Source: Sulfurovum sp.
Lineage (GTDB): Bacteria > Campylobacterota > Campylobacteria > Campylobacterales > Sulfurovaceae
NCBI GenBank assembly: GCA_021159425.1
Contig: JAGGRU010000363.1
Location: 1 to 14,947, forward strand
Length of the DNA: 14,947 bases
Reading direction: 5' to 3'
The stretch's first letter is position 1. The number at the start of each line of letters is the position of its first letter. Position numbers and translations under genes: made by a program. The notes beneath the pieces are model-generated. The model saw only the letters and a list, made by a program, of their open reading frames with translations. It was not told the DNA's origin and made no database searches. Positions 7,595-14,106 of this stretch are shown in pieces.

Positions 7595-8158
7595 TTGGTT
7601 AATCAGTCTAAGCCTACAGTAGCAATCTTTGGTGGAAGTTTCGACCCTCCACACAAAGGACATCAACGCATCGTTGAAAAAGCTATTGAAGCCTTGGATA
7701 TTGACAAACTTATTGTTGTACCAGCCTACTTAAATCCTTTTAAAACATCTTCACTGGCAAATGCTCAGCAACGTTTAAAGTGGTCTCATCTTCTTTTTGA
7801 TGAGATGCCAAACGTTATTGTAGATGATTATGAGATAAAAGAAGGGAAAAGTACTACAACCGAACAGAGCGTAAAACATTTCAACATAACATATGATGTA
7901 AAATATCTTATTATCGGTTCTGACAACTTGTCAACATTGACAAAATGGCATCAATTTGAGTGGCTGAATTCCCATATATCATGGGTTATCATTAGCAGAA
8001 GAGGTCATCCTTTAAAAGTAAATGGGCTAAAGAGTTACAGAACTATCATGCTTGATGCAAACGTAAGTTCTACAGATATACGGGATGAAAAAGATTTACA
8101 GTATGTTGACAAAAAAATTAAAAACTCTGTTAAAGAGATATTAGAAGGTAATGAATGA
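7595..8158 (+). CDS. nadD: nicotinate-nucleotide adenylyltransferase
   Basis: NadD makes nicotinate adenine dinucleotide from nicotinate mononucleotide and ATP, the next-to-last step of NAD synthesis. The 187-residue protein has the nucleotidyltransferase motif 'GGSFDPPHKGHQ' near the N-terminus, 'YLIIGSDNLSTLTKWHQFEWL' in the middle, 'VIISRRG' and the C-terminal 'NVSSTDIR' (ISSTxIR type). Start is TTG: no in-frame ATG is near, and GAGG lies seven bases before the TTG. It overlaps rsfS by four bases (ATGA), so the two are co-translated. nadD-rsfS divergent from the gapA-pgk-tpiA cluster is the order found in Campylobacter (Cj1401c-Cj1405, from memory). The TTG start may keep its level low. 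Confidence 0.94.
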   Translation: MVNQSKPTVAIFGGSFDPPHKGHQRIVEKAIEALDIDKLIVVPAYLNPFKTSSLANAQQRLKWSHLLFDEMPNVIVDDYEIKEGKSTTTEQSVKHFNITYDVKYLIIGSDNLSTLTKWHQFEWLNSHISWVIISRRGHPLKVNGLKSYRTIMLDANVSSTDIRDEKDLQYVDKKIKNSVKEILEGNE

Positions 8159-8511
8159 CAATAGACGAGAGAATAGAGAGTATCGTAAAAATACTTGATG
8201 AGAAAAAAGCTGAAGAGATAGAAGTATTTAACCTAGATGAAGCAGATTATATCGCTAAACGTGTTGTGATCGCAAACTCACTCAATGGTAAACATACATT
8301 GGCACTTGCAGAGCATCTTAAAAAAGCGTTAAAAGCACAAGGGGATGAAATTCTTGCTTCAGACATGAGTGATGATTGGGTGGTTGCAGATTTAGGTGAC
8401 ATACTTGTACATATTATGATCCCTGAATACAGACAGAGATATTCTCTTGAAACATTTCTAAGTGAATTGGTTGAAGATCAGAAGAAGAAAAAAGATATCG
8501 ATCCTGCATAA
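8155..8511 (+). CDS. rsfS: ribosomal silencing factor RsfS (Iojap/YbeB family)
   Basis: RsfS binds ribosomal protein uL14 on the large subunit and blocks subunit joining when nutrients are scarce. The 118-residue protein is a complete single Iojap/DUF143 domain: 'RIESIVKILDEKKAEEIEVFNLDE' at the N-terminus, 'DYIAKRVVIANSLNGKHTLALAEHL' in the middle and the family core 'SDDWVVADLGDILVHIMIPEYRQRYSLE' (W-v-v-D-x-GdivVHif.pe.R.yY-type). A charged lysine tail ends it. The ATG overlaps the nadD stop codon. The partnership of nadD with rsfS is common in bacteria. It converges on the small membrane-protein gene with a three-base gap and without an evident terminator. Confidence 0.93.
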   Translation: MTIDERIESIVKILDEKKAEEIEVFNLDEADYIAKRVVIANSLNGKHTLALAEHLKKALKAQGDEILASDMSDDWVVADLGDILVHIMIPEYRQRYSLETFLSELVEDQKKKKDIDPA

Positions 8512-8514
8512 GGA

Positions 8515-8853
8515 TCAACGTAGAGGGAGTATTCCCTCATGACCAGAACCTGTCAAGAGTTCAAGAAGTAAAAACAATCCTATGGTCACTACAGGTGAAA
8601 AGATGATCCACCAATAATATCTATCCCGCATAAGATACACCATTAAACCACCCCAGGCAATGACAATTAAAACAATATGTGCCATAAAAAGCGGTATCAC
8701 CTGTCGTGTAAGATTACCCATGATCCCAAGGGAAACAATAAGCAGGAATGAACCCAGCGCAATAAAGAGTTTTTTTAGATCTTTGTTTCTGCTGTATTGA
8801 AAAAATATAATGGCTAGAGTTGCCAATATGGATAAAATAATGAGAGCTTTCAT
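8515..8853 (-). CDS. small integral membrane protein, unknown function
   Basis: I do not recognise this 112-residue protein. It shows four hydrophobic segments at about residues 2-18, 30-45, 52-74 and 83-102, separated by short charged loops ('YSRNKDLKKLF', 'NLTRQ', 'MRDRYYW'), so it is probably a four-helix inner-membrane protein. There are no cysteine pairs, and the single histidine in the third segment (AHIVLIV) is not enough to claim a metal or haem site. The start is ATG at 8853 with an AAAAGG eight bases upstream. The codon usage is like that of its neighbours. It faces rsfS with a three-base gap and its upstream side carries a REP doublet. Context gives no functional clue. Confidence 0.75.
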   Translation of the reverse strand: MKALIILSILATLAIIFFQYSRNKDLKKLFIALGSFLLIVSLGIMGNLTRQVIPLFMAHIVLIVIAWGGLMVYLMRDRYYWWIIFSPVVTIGLFLLLELLTGSGHEGILPLR

Positions 8854-8870
8854 GAGATGAGCCTTTTTAT

Positions 8871-8935
8871 TGGTCGGTAAACCGACCCTACAAAATAAAT
8901 AAATACAATTTTATGTAGGGTCGGTTTACCGACCA
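8871..8935. repeat. REP doublet 4, same unit as doublet 2, GTAG inward
   Basis: The arms 8871-8891 and 8915-8935 are perfect inverted copies of the unit GTAG plus GGTCGGTTTACCGACC, with a 23-bp A+T-rich spacer. The arms are the same as at 1864-1931 but turned the other way, with CTAC and GTAG facing the spacer. It lies between the argS stop and the upstream side of the membrane-protein gene, so it is in an argS 3' region and in or near the next gene's leader. No T-run follows. Confidence 0.9.
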
Positions 8936-8944
8936 CCACACACA

Positions 8945-10642
8945 TTACAACCTATTCACAACCTGAATACCAAGTATATCCAAACCTTGTTTAATCGTTT
9001 TAGCTGTCAGATCTGCCAGCTGTAGCCGGCTCATTTTAGTCGCTTCATCTACACCCTCTTTCAGTATTGGGTTTTGTTCATAAAAACGCATAAAGAGAGT
9101 GACCAGATCATATAGGTAAGTTGTAATTTGATTTGGAGCTGCATCAAGAGCTGCACGTTCAAGCACATCTTCAAAACGAAGTAACATCACTGCTAAGCGT
9201 TGTTCAAGCGCATCACCAATGATAATACCACCTTTGATATCAGCATCAAAACGTCTGAATATACTTTGAATTCTTGCATAGGCATACTGCATATAGAGTG
9301 AAGTATTTCCTTCAAAAGAGAGCATTTTGTCCCAGTTGAAAATATAGTTTGATTCACGGTTTATGGAAAGGTCGGCATACTTGACCGCCCCTATACCGAT
9401 GATCTTTGCCAGATCTTCCACTTCTAGCTCAGAATATTCATCTTTATCTTTAATAGCAGCTTTGGCTTTAACAACGGCTTCATCAAGCAGATCTATAAGC
9501 TTCACTGTACCACCATCACGTGTTTTGAACGGTTTACCGCCTTTGTCCATCATGGTACCGAAAGCGATGTGTTCAAGCTTTACATCCTCAGCTACAAAGC
9601 CTGCTTCTTTTGCCACTCGGAATACTTGCTTAAAATGCCCGCCCTGTCTGGCATCAACCACATAAGAGATACGTTTTGCACCCAAAGTATTGGCTCTGTA
9701 CCGAAGTGCTGACAGATCTGTAGTGGCATAGAGATACCCACCATCACCTTTTTGCACGATAACCGGTATTTCATCACCTTCCAGAAATACACATTGTGCA
9801 CCGTCACTCTCCTGTAATGTACCTTTTGTCTCAAGATCTTTGATCACAGAGCCTAAATCATCATTGTAAAAACTCTCAGCACGTACATCATCCCGTGTGA
9901 GTTTTACATTCAGCTTATCATATACTTCTTCACAGTGCCCAAGAGATATATCTATAAATTTTTGCCAAAGCTCCAAACACTGTGCGTCACCGGATTGTAT
10001 TTTAACCACATATTCCCTGGCTTTATTTGCAAAATCTTCATCTGCATCAAAACGACCTTTGGCATCTTTGTAAAACTGCTCCAGATCTTTTAAGCTTACC
10101 GAGCCATCTTCACCTTTTTCTTCAAGATAAGCGATCAGCATACCAAATTGAGTTCCCCAGTCACCAATATGATTTTGACGAATAACTTCATCTCCTAAAA
10201 ATGTTAAAAGATTGGCTAAAGTATCACCAATGATCGTTGAACGCAAGTGTCCTACATGCATCTGTTTTGCCATATTTGGACCAGAGTAATCTACCACTAC
10301 TTTAATAGGGCTTTCACGTTTTGCAACCGAAAGTCTTTCATCATTACGTGCTGTTTCACAAAGAGAAGCTACCCATAAAGGATCAAGCCATAGATTAATA
10401 AATCCAGGTCCCGCTATTTCAGCTTTAACAATAACATGTGTCAGATCAAGATTATCTATGATCTGCTGGGCAATTTCTCTTGGATTTTTTCTAAGTTTTT
10501 TAGAAAGTGCCATTGCGCCATTGAACTGATAGTCACCAAACTCTGGTTTCGTTGATTCAGAGACTGATATAGGTTCTTCATCAATATTCGCTTTACTAAA
10601 TGCTTCTTTGATAACGTGGTTAATTTGTGATTTTAATTTCAT
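8945..10642 (-). CDS. argS: arginyl-tRNA synthetase
   Basis: Class I aminoacyl-tRNA synthetase that charges tRNA-Arg, 565 residues. An N-terminal Arg-tRNA synthetase additional domain (about 1-90, 'KPEFGDYQFNGAMALSK') is followed by the catalytic Rossmann core with the HIGH-type motif 'MHVGHLRSTIIGD' in 'YSGPNMAKQMHVGH'. 'RQNHIGDWGTQFGMLIAYL' and 'YLYATTDLSALRYR' are typical of ArgS. The KMSKS signature is replaced by 'GKPFKTRDGGTVKL', as in most ArgS. The C-terminal DALR anticodon-binding domain ends with 'GLDILGIQVVNRL' and the family's final methionine is a leucine here. The start has GGAAA five bases upstream. Its place beside tatA, gmk and the ChePep-like gene matches HP0319-HP0322 of H. 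pylori. A REP-like doublet separates it from tatA. Confidence 0.96.
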   Translation of the reverse strand: MKLKSQINHVIKEAFSKANIDEEPISVSESTKPEFGDYQFNGAMALSKKLRKNPREIAQQIIDNLDLTHVIVKAEIAGPGFINLWLDPLWVASLCETARNDERLSVAKRESPIKVVVDYSGPNMAKQMHVGHLRSTIIGDTLANLLTFLGDEVIRQNHIGDWGTQFGMLIAYLEEKGEDGSVSLKDLEQFYKDAKGRFDADEDFANKAREYVVKIQSGDAQCLELWQKFIDISLGHCEEVYDKLNVKLTRDDVRAESFYNDDLGSVIKDLETKGTLQESDGAQCVFLEGDEIPVIVQKGDGGYLYATTDLSALRYRANTLGAKRISYVVDARQGGHFKQVFRVAKEAGFVAEDVKLEHIAFGTMMDKGGKPFKTRDGGTVKLIDLLDEAVVKAKAAIKDKDEYSELEVEDLAKIIGIGAVKYADLSINRESNYIFNWDKMLSFEGNTSLYMQYAYARIQSIFRRFDADIKGGIIIGDALEQRLAVMLLRFEDVLERAALDAAPNQITTYLYDLVTLFMRFYEQNPILKEGVDEATKMSRLQLADLTAKTIKQGLDILGIQVVNRL

Positions 10643-10670
10643 TGGTTTTCCAAATTGTAGAATTTTTTCT

Positions 10671-10773
10671 CGTTCCCATGCTCTGCGTGGGAATGCATAT
10701 ACAGCATCATGAGATAAGGGGGAGTTTCTTTGCTTTTAGGCTAATCATGCATTCCCATCGGGACGATGGGAAC
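10671..10773. repeat. REP-like doublet 5, GTTCCCA/TGGGAA hairpins
   Basis: The arms 10672-10698 and 10747-10773 are inverted copies that are identical except for the 8-base loop. Each arm is GTTCCCAT, loop, then TGGGAATGCAT, with TGCAT facing the 48-bp spacer. Unlike the other four doublets there is no GTAG. The family (GTTCCCA...TGGGAA) is of a kind dispersed in many proteobacteria and cyanobacteria, from memory. It lies between tatA and argS, two genes on the same strand, so a read-through transcript would carry a long hairpin before argS. Confidence 0.8.
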
Positions 10774-10789
10774 AAGTCAACGCTTTAGT

Positions 10790-11038
10790 TTACGCTTTTT
10801 TCTCTTCTTTGATCTCTTCTTTAACTTCTGCTACGACATCAGTCACTTTCTCTTCAATCTTTGCTTCTTCTTTTTTTGCTATTTCAACAACTTCTTCTTC
10901 GTCTTCTTTTATAGCTTTCTTAAAGTCTTTAATACCTTTTCCCATTCCTTTTGCAAGATCTGGAATCTTTTTTGCTCCGAAGAGAAGCACAACAATCGCT
11001 AATATAATTAGCATTTCCGGCATACCTGGCATACCCAT
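10790..11038 (-). CDS. tatA: Sec-independent translocase subunit TatA
   Basis: TatA oligomerises to form the pore of the twin-arginine pathway that exports folded proteins. The 82-residue protein has the family layout: a short periplasmic N-terminus, one membrane helix (about residues 6-22, '[26 protein letters not shown]' with the FG hinge), an amphipathic helix ('[14 protein letters not shown]') and a long, strongly charged E/K-rich tail. I chose the ATG at 11038, six bases behind AAGGA; an in-frame TTG two codons earlier touches that ribosome-binding site directly and is unlikely. TatB is less likely, since the hinge is FGAKK and the protein is short. tatB and tatC are not in the window. 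It has its own promoter 50 bases upstream. Confidence 0.92.
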   Translation of the reverse strand: MGMPGMPEMLIILAIVVLLFGAKKIPDLAKGMGKGIKDFKKAIKEDEEEVVEIAKKEEAKIEEKVTDVVAEVKEEIKEEKKA

Positions 11039-11086
11039 AGTCAATCCTTTTAACTCAATAGTGAGTGTAGTTTTAAAATTTTAATA

Positions 11087-11092
11087 ATTATA
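11087..11092 (-). promoter_or_regulatory. -10 box, tatA
   Basis: TATAAT on the minus strand in an A+T-rich gap of about 90 bases between gmk and tatA, about 50 bases ahead of the tatA start. The upstream DNA has T-rich stretches but no clear -35. It suggests that tatA can be expressed apart from gmk. Confidence 0.5.
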
Positions 11093-11128
11093 CTTAAAAA
11101 TGTTTAACCTAGCCCAAAATGACACAAA

Positions 11129-11749
11129 CTAATTCAGCCATTCTAAAATAAATGCTTCTTCAGCCTCTTTACTCTGTTTCAATTTTGCTGCTTTGGCTAC
11201 AATGATAAATTCTTTAGCTGCCACTTCAACCGTATCGTTAATGATCGTAAAGTCATACTCACCCACTGCCTGTATCTCTTCTTTGGCATTCTCTAAGCGT
11301 TTTACAATGACACTCTCATTATCTGTACATCTTGCACGCAGTCTTTTTTCCAGTTCATTCAATGTTGGAGGTGTGATAAATGCAGATGTCGTGATATCAT
11401 TCATCTTTGCACGCACCAGTCTGTGTCCCTGAACATCAATATCAAAAATAACCAATTTACATGCATCGAGTGCTTCTCGCACAGGCTTTAATGAGGTACC
11501 ATAATAGTTACCGTGAACCTCTGCATACTCTAAAAAATGACCTGCTTTTATATCTTCTTCAAAACTCTCTTTGCTTACAAAGAAATAATCCCTGCCATCT
11601 TCTTCACCCATTCTTGGAGCACGAGTTGTTGTAGATATAGAGAAATAATACTCACCTATCTCATCTGAGGCCGCAGAAATAATGGTACTTTTTCCTGCTC
11701 CGCTGGGACCGGAAAGTACTAAGATCGCACCTTTTTTACTGCTTCCCAT
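11129..11749 (-). CDS. gmk: guanylate kinase
   Basis: Phosphorylates GMP to GDP with ATP, in guanine nucleotide synthesis and recycling. The 206-residue protein has the P-loop 'LSGPSGAGKST' at about residues 12-22, the GMP-binding 'STTTRAPRMGEEDGRDYFFV' region with its arginines and tyrosine, 'GHFLEYAEVHGNYYGTS', and the magnesium-binding 'LVIFDIDVQGHRLVR'. 'RLRARCTDNESVIVKRL' matches the R-x-R-G/C-T/D-...-I-x-x-R-L lid. Length is normal. The ATG overlaps the TAA of the ChePep-like gene by one base (TAATG), so gmk is translationally coupled to it. The same order is found in H. pylori (HP0321-HP0322). It may be the reason the chemotaxis gene stays fixed in this place. Confidence 0.96.
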   Translation of the reverse strand: MGSSKKGAILVLSGPSGAGKSTIISAASDEIGEYYFSISTTTRAPRMGEEDGRDYFFVSKESFEEDIKAGHFLEYAEVHGNYYGTSLKPVREALDACKLVIFDIDVQGHRLVRAKMNDITTSAFITPPTLNELEKRLRARCTDNESVIVKRLENAKEEIQAVGEYDFTIINDTVEVAAKEFIIVAKAAKLKQSKEAEEAFILEWLN

Positions 11750-12570
11750 TACTTTTGATCCTTAAAACTTATTTTAATCGTCACATCAGCACCTTTAAGT
11801 AATTTCTTGATCTTCTTCACTTTCATACCTTCAACAGCTGCAATAAGGGCTTCCTCAAAAGTATAAGTATCCTTTTCTTTCTTCTCAGTTTTTTTCTTTT
11901 TGGACTTTATCTTTTTCTCTTTTTTAACTTTTTTAGATTTTTTACTTAAAGTGTCAACATACTCTTCTTCATTCACGATTTCCAAGCCATCCGCTTCCAA
12001 ATGTTCCGTGATCACTTCCACTTTACGCGTTTCATAATCAATACCATGCTCTATTTCCACAGGTTCTAATTCCGTATCATCATCTTCCAATAGTGCTTTG
12101 ATCCTTTCTATTTCACTACTGTCAAGTACCTCTGCCCTTTTAGGTTCTTCTATCTCTATTGCATCTTCCTCTATTTCATTTTCACCAGTGTTTCCTTCTG
12201 CAGAGAGGGGGAAAATAAAATGCCCCTCTGCAATTTCTTCTGTATCATTTTCAATCTCATCCAAACTTTCAAGCACAGCAGTAATTTGAGAAGGCAAAAA
12301 AGGTTTTTTTATCACTTCATCAAAAAAATCCATAAGATCCTCACTAGAACTTTTAGCAGATAAAAAAACTTTTTTTCTGATCATAAAATTTTTTAAAATA
12401 TCTTCTAAACCATCAATATAAGAGGCATCATCCACAAATACAATATCATACCTGTCAAGAGCAACTGCATTCACATCTCTCACCTCTTCAAAAACAGTAT
12501 CATCATCACGCATACAAAGAGAAATAAGACGTGAAACAACAGGATTGGTATTGATAAGTAAGATATTCAT
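11749..12570 (-). CDS. chePep: ChePep-like (poly-E) chemotaxis protein with degenerate receiver domain
   Basis: ChePep (H. pylori HP0322, once called poly-E-rich protein) is an Epsilonproteobacteria-specific polar protein needed for controlled chemotaxis. I make the link from gene order (argS-tatA-gmk-this gene) and architecture. Residues 1-100 look like a response-regulator receiver: the phospho-acceptor position is D47 (IVFVDD), S71 takes the T/S place, and K89-P90-F91 is the KPF end. The acidic pair usual after the first strand (DD) is N7-T8 here, so phosphorylation is doubtful. Residues 104-206 are strongly acidic with few repeats, 209-234 are almost all lysine, and 235-273 ('YTFEEALIAAVEGMKVKKIKKLLKGADV') form a conserved-looking helical end. 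Overlaps gmk by one base. The start has GGAG upstream. An unrelated acidic protein is the alternative. Confidence 0.78.
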   Translation of the reverse strand: MNILLINTNPVVSRLISLCMRDDDTVFEEVRDVNAVALDRYDIVFVDDASYIDGLEDILKNFMIRKKVFLSAKSSSEDLMDFFDEVIKKPFLPSQITAVLESLDEIENDTEEIAEGHFIFPLSAEGNTGENEIEEDAIEIEEPKRAEVLDSSEIERIKALLEDDDTELEPVEIEHGIDYETRKVEVITEHLEADGLEIVNEEEYVDTLSKKSKKVKKEKKIKSKKKKTEKKEKDTYTFEEALIAAVEGMKVKKIKKLLKGADVTIKISFKDQK

Positions 12571-12613
12571 AAAAGAAGCTCCAAAAATATATTAAAGATA
12601 ATAAAGACATTAT

Positions 12614-12619
12614 ATTATA
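12614..12619 (-). promoter_or_regulatory. -10 box, chePep-gmk
   Basis: TATAAT on the minus strand, about 45 bases before the start codon, followed by a second TATAAT-like repeat (ATAAT). No clear -35. It is divergent from the promoter of the small-protein pair at 12744. Confidence 0.5.
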
Positions 12620-12687
12620 ACTCTGGTTAGGGCTTGGTTTTTAAAAAATCGGCCGTATAAAAAATATCAGAAACAACCCTTACCCAC

Positions 12688-12749
12688 CATTTTAGAAATA
12701 TTTTTTTTTCAAATATGCTCTTATCTCATTTCTGAAATTCTCCTATACT
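12688..12749 (+). promoter_or_regulatory. shared upstream block A and -10 box of the small-protein pair
   Basis: A 38-bp block (12688-12725) reads CATTTT-AGAAATA, nine T, CAAATATGCTCTTATC. It recurs almost letter for letter at 14142-14179 before the cell-wall hydrolase gene. In both copies a -10 box begins exactly 19 bases after the block (TATACT at 12744-12749 here). The block covers about -30 to -65, where an activator or an A+T-rich UP-like element would sit. It contains ATATTT (12698-12703) and AAATAT (12711-12716) as an inverted repeat. Confidence 0.7.
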
Positions 12750-12785
12750 AGGATCAAAATAAGTACCATCCCATAAAGGACAGAA

Positions 12786-12992
12786 ATGAATCAAATACTT
12801 ACAACCCTAAGAATAAAATACTTGAATGAATATCTAAAATACCGTTCAGGAGTCCAAACTTTTGAAGAGTATCAAGAATGTTTAGCACCCTTAGATGATG
12901 CTCTTGATGACCTGGCATTACAAAACAGTGCTGATCCCCTCGAAGGTATTCCTGTTTTAAGAAATTCATCTTCAGAATCTTCTGCCAATTAA
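12786..12992 (+). CDS. small protein A, tandem paralog of the next gene
   Basis: I do not recognise this 68-residue protein. It starts with a good ribosome-binding site (AAAGGA, five bases before ATG) and its own promoter. Residues 8-44 look helical and align without gaps to residues 10-46 of the next gene: Y19-R20-x-G22-V23, Y29, P35-x-D37, D41 and L43 are shared. The remainder ('NSADPLEGIPVLRNSSSESSAN') is a polar, probably disordered tail that is not shared. There is no signal peptide or membrane segment; one cysteine (C32). The protein is acidic. The pattern suggests a two-helix hairpin that binds a partner, by inference only. It shares a promoter block with the hydrolase gene at 14233. 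Confidence 0.75.
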   Translation: MNQILTTLRIKYLNEYLKYRSGVQTFEEYQECLAPLDDALDDLALQNSADPLEGIPVLRNSSSESSAN

Positions 12993-13009
12993 GAAAGTAA
13001 GGAGTATTT

Positions 13010-13219
13010 ATGGTTTATAGAAAGAAATTGTACCTTCTGCAAAAGAAGCTTGAATCTGAGTATTACTCTTACAGGCAAGGGGTCATAAGTGAAAAAGAGT
13101 ATTGCAGCAGAGCCAAACCTATTGATAAAGAGATAGATAAACTGGAAATGGCTACTCTTCAGGGCAGTCTTGTTTGGCAAGGATCATTTTCACAACATGC
13201 TCTGAAGCCAAAGCATTAA
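13010..13219 (+). CDS. small protein B, tandem paralog of the previous gene
   Basis: An unrecognised 69-residue protein, 17 bases behind small protein A with a strong AAGGAG ribosome-binding site, so the two are co-transcribed. The core 'YYSYRQGVISEKEYCSRAKPIDKEIDKLEM' (residues 18-47) aligns to that of protein A with conserved YRxGV, EY, PxD and DxL. Its charge is different: the N-terminal helix is lysine-rich and the protein basic, whereas A is acidic, so the two could form a heteromer. The tail ('LQGSLVWQGSFSQHALKPKH') is different as well. Its last 68 bases overlap the 3' end of the regulator gene on the other strand. There is no signal peptide. The origin by tandem duplication is supported by the alignment; the function is unknown. 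Confidence 0.73.
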   Translation: MVYRKKLYLLQKKLESEYYSYRQGVISEKEYCSRAKPIDKEIDKLEMATLQGSLVWQGSFSQHALKPKH

Positions 13220-14078
13220 AGAGTGTTTGTCTGTAAGCTTTAATTTTTACATTATCCTCGGTAACACGACTCTTATAATAGTGTAAGTTCATATTTGAAA
13301 CCAGTTTTATGGCATCTTCTGAATTTGAAACCGCTCCAAGTTCAGCAATATACTTCTGATTTGCAATAAGATAGGCATAATATCTGATAAAGAGTAATAT
13401 TGCTGCTTTTTCGTTTAGTGCGAAAAATCCCAGCATAAGACTGGAACCTACTTCATCAAAGGCTGCAAAATCATCAGTAGTTACTTCACTCCTCTTCATC
13501 TCAAAGTTAAGTACTTTGTCAAAAATCTCTGGTTTCACTTTTGTGGTAAAAGATAATCCTATGAAGGTACCCTTATATTCACAGGCCAGGAAAAGACTAG
13601 AGGGATGTAGCGCCCATTCTTTAAACTGTTCTTTACTTAACTGCAATGACTCATGATTTAAACTTTGATGTAAGGGTATATGCATATCAATAAGATCATC
13701 CATTCTTTCAAAAGTTCGCAATGGATATACATGCATATCATCTACACTCATCATTTCAGAAGGATAATTATAAATATGTTTTTTACTCTTGCCTATAAGA
13801 TTACGCATACCTGCTTTACAAATGAGACCCTCTGCTTCTTCTGAGGAGTATTTATCCCAACATGGAAGCACTACACCACTTTTTTCCTGGAAGTATTTGA
13901 TAATACTTATCTGTTTGGCTACTTTTGGCTTTGTCACACTTCTTTCCCATTTCCCCAAAGTACCAGTATCTAAAGCTGAAAACTGTTCCAGGTCATAACT
14001 ATACAGATCATGAACAAGCTGCTCCTGAGTAAGGTCATTCTGCTCTCTGCATTGTTTTAGGTATTCATTAAATTGCAA
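13152..14078 (-). CDS. XRE-type HTH transcriptional regulator with possible GNAT-like C-terminal half
   Basis: A 308-residue protein. Residues 2-65 form a Cro/C1-type helix-turn-helix ('FNEYLKQCREQNDLTQEQLVHDL', then 'LDTGTLGKWERSVTKPKVAKQISII'), the DNA-reading helix being around 'LDTGTLGKWER'. Residues ~165-285 have a run of strands and helices ('FLACEYKGTFIGLSFTTKV', 'SLMLGFFALNEKAAILLFIRYYAYL', 'IAELGAVSNSEDAIKLVSNMNLHYY') that recalls a GNAT acyltransferase fold, without the clear R/Q-x-x-G-x-G/A loop, so it may be a ligand sensor rather than an enzyme. Start: TTG at 14078, with AAGG seven bases upstream and a -10 box 29 bases upstream. An in-frame ATG at 14144 would run through that promoter and has no ribosome-binding site. 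The 3' end overlaps the small gene B by 68 bases. Divergent from the hydrolase gene. Confidence 0.75.
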   Translation of the reverse strand: MQFNEYLKQCREQNDLTQEQLVHDLYSYDLEQFSALDTGTLGKWERSVTKPKVAKQISIIKYFQEKSGVVLPCWDKYSSEEAEGLICKAGMRNLIGKSKKHIYNYPSEMMSVDDMHVYPLRTFERMDDLIDMHIPLHQSLNHESLQLSKEQFKEWALHPSSLFLACEYKGTFIGLSFTTKVKPEIFDKVLNFEMKRSEVTTDDFAAFDEVGSSLMLGFFALNEKAAILLFIRYYAYLIANQKYIAELGAVSNSEDAIKLVSNMNLHYYKSRVTEDNVKIKAYRQTLFNALASEHVVKMILAKQDCPEE

Positions 14079-14106
14079 ATTGTAACCTTGATTATTTAGT
14101 GTTATG

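Noticed and set aside
8500..8538. Two short hairpins (GATCCT/AGGATC at 8500-8516 and GAGGGA/TCCCTC at 8523-8538) as terminators of rsfS or the membrane gene
   Set aside because: Stems are only 6 bp with no T-run on either strand and lie in coding sequence; too weak to list.
9363..9665. 100-codon serine/threonine-rich frame opposite argS
   Set aside because: Low-complexity antisense frame inside a conserved synthetase gene, without a start signal.
11039..11044. TTG start for tatA
   Set aside because: It directly touches AAGGA with no spacing; the ATG two codons later has normal spacing.
12698..12716. ATATTT/AAATAT as a strict palindromic operator
   Set aside because: The spacing is 7 bases here and 6 in the second copy (14153-14170), so half-site geometry is not held; the block as a whole is the better-supported signal.
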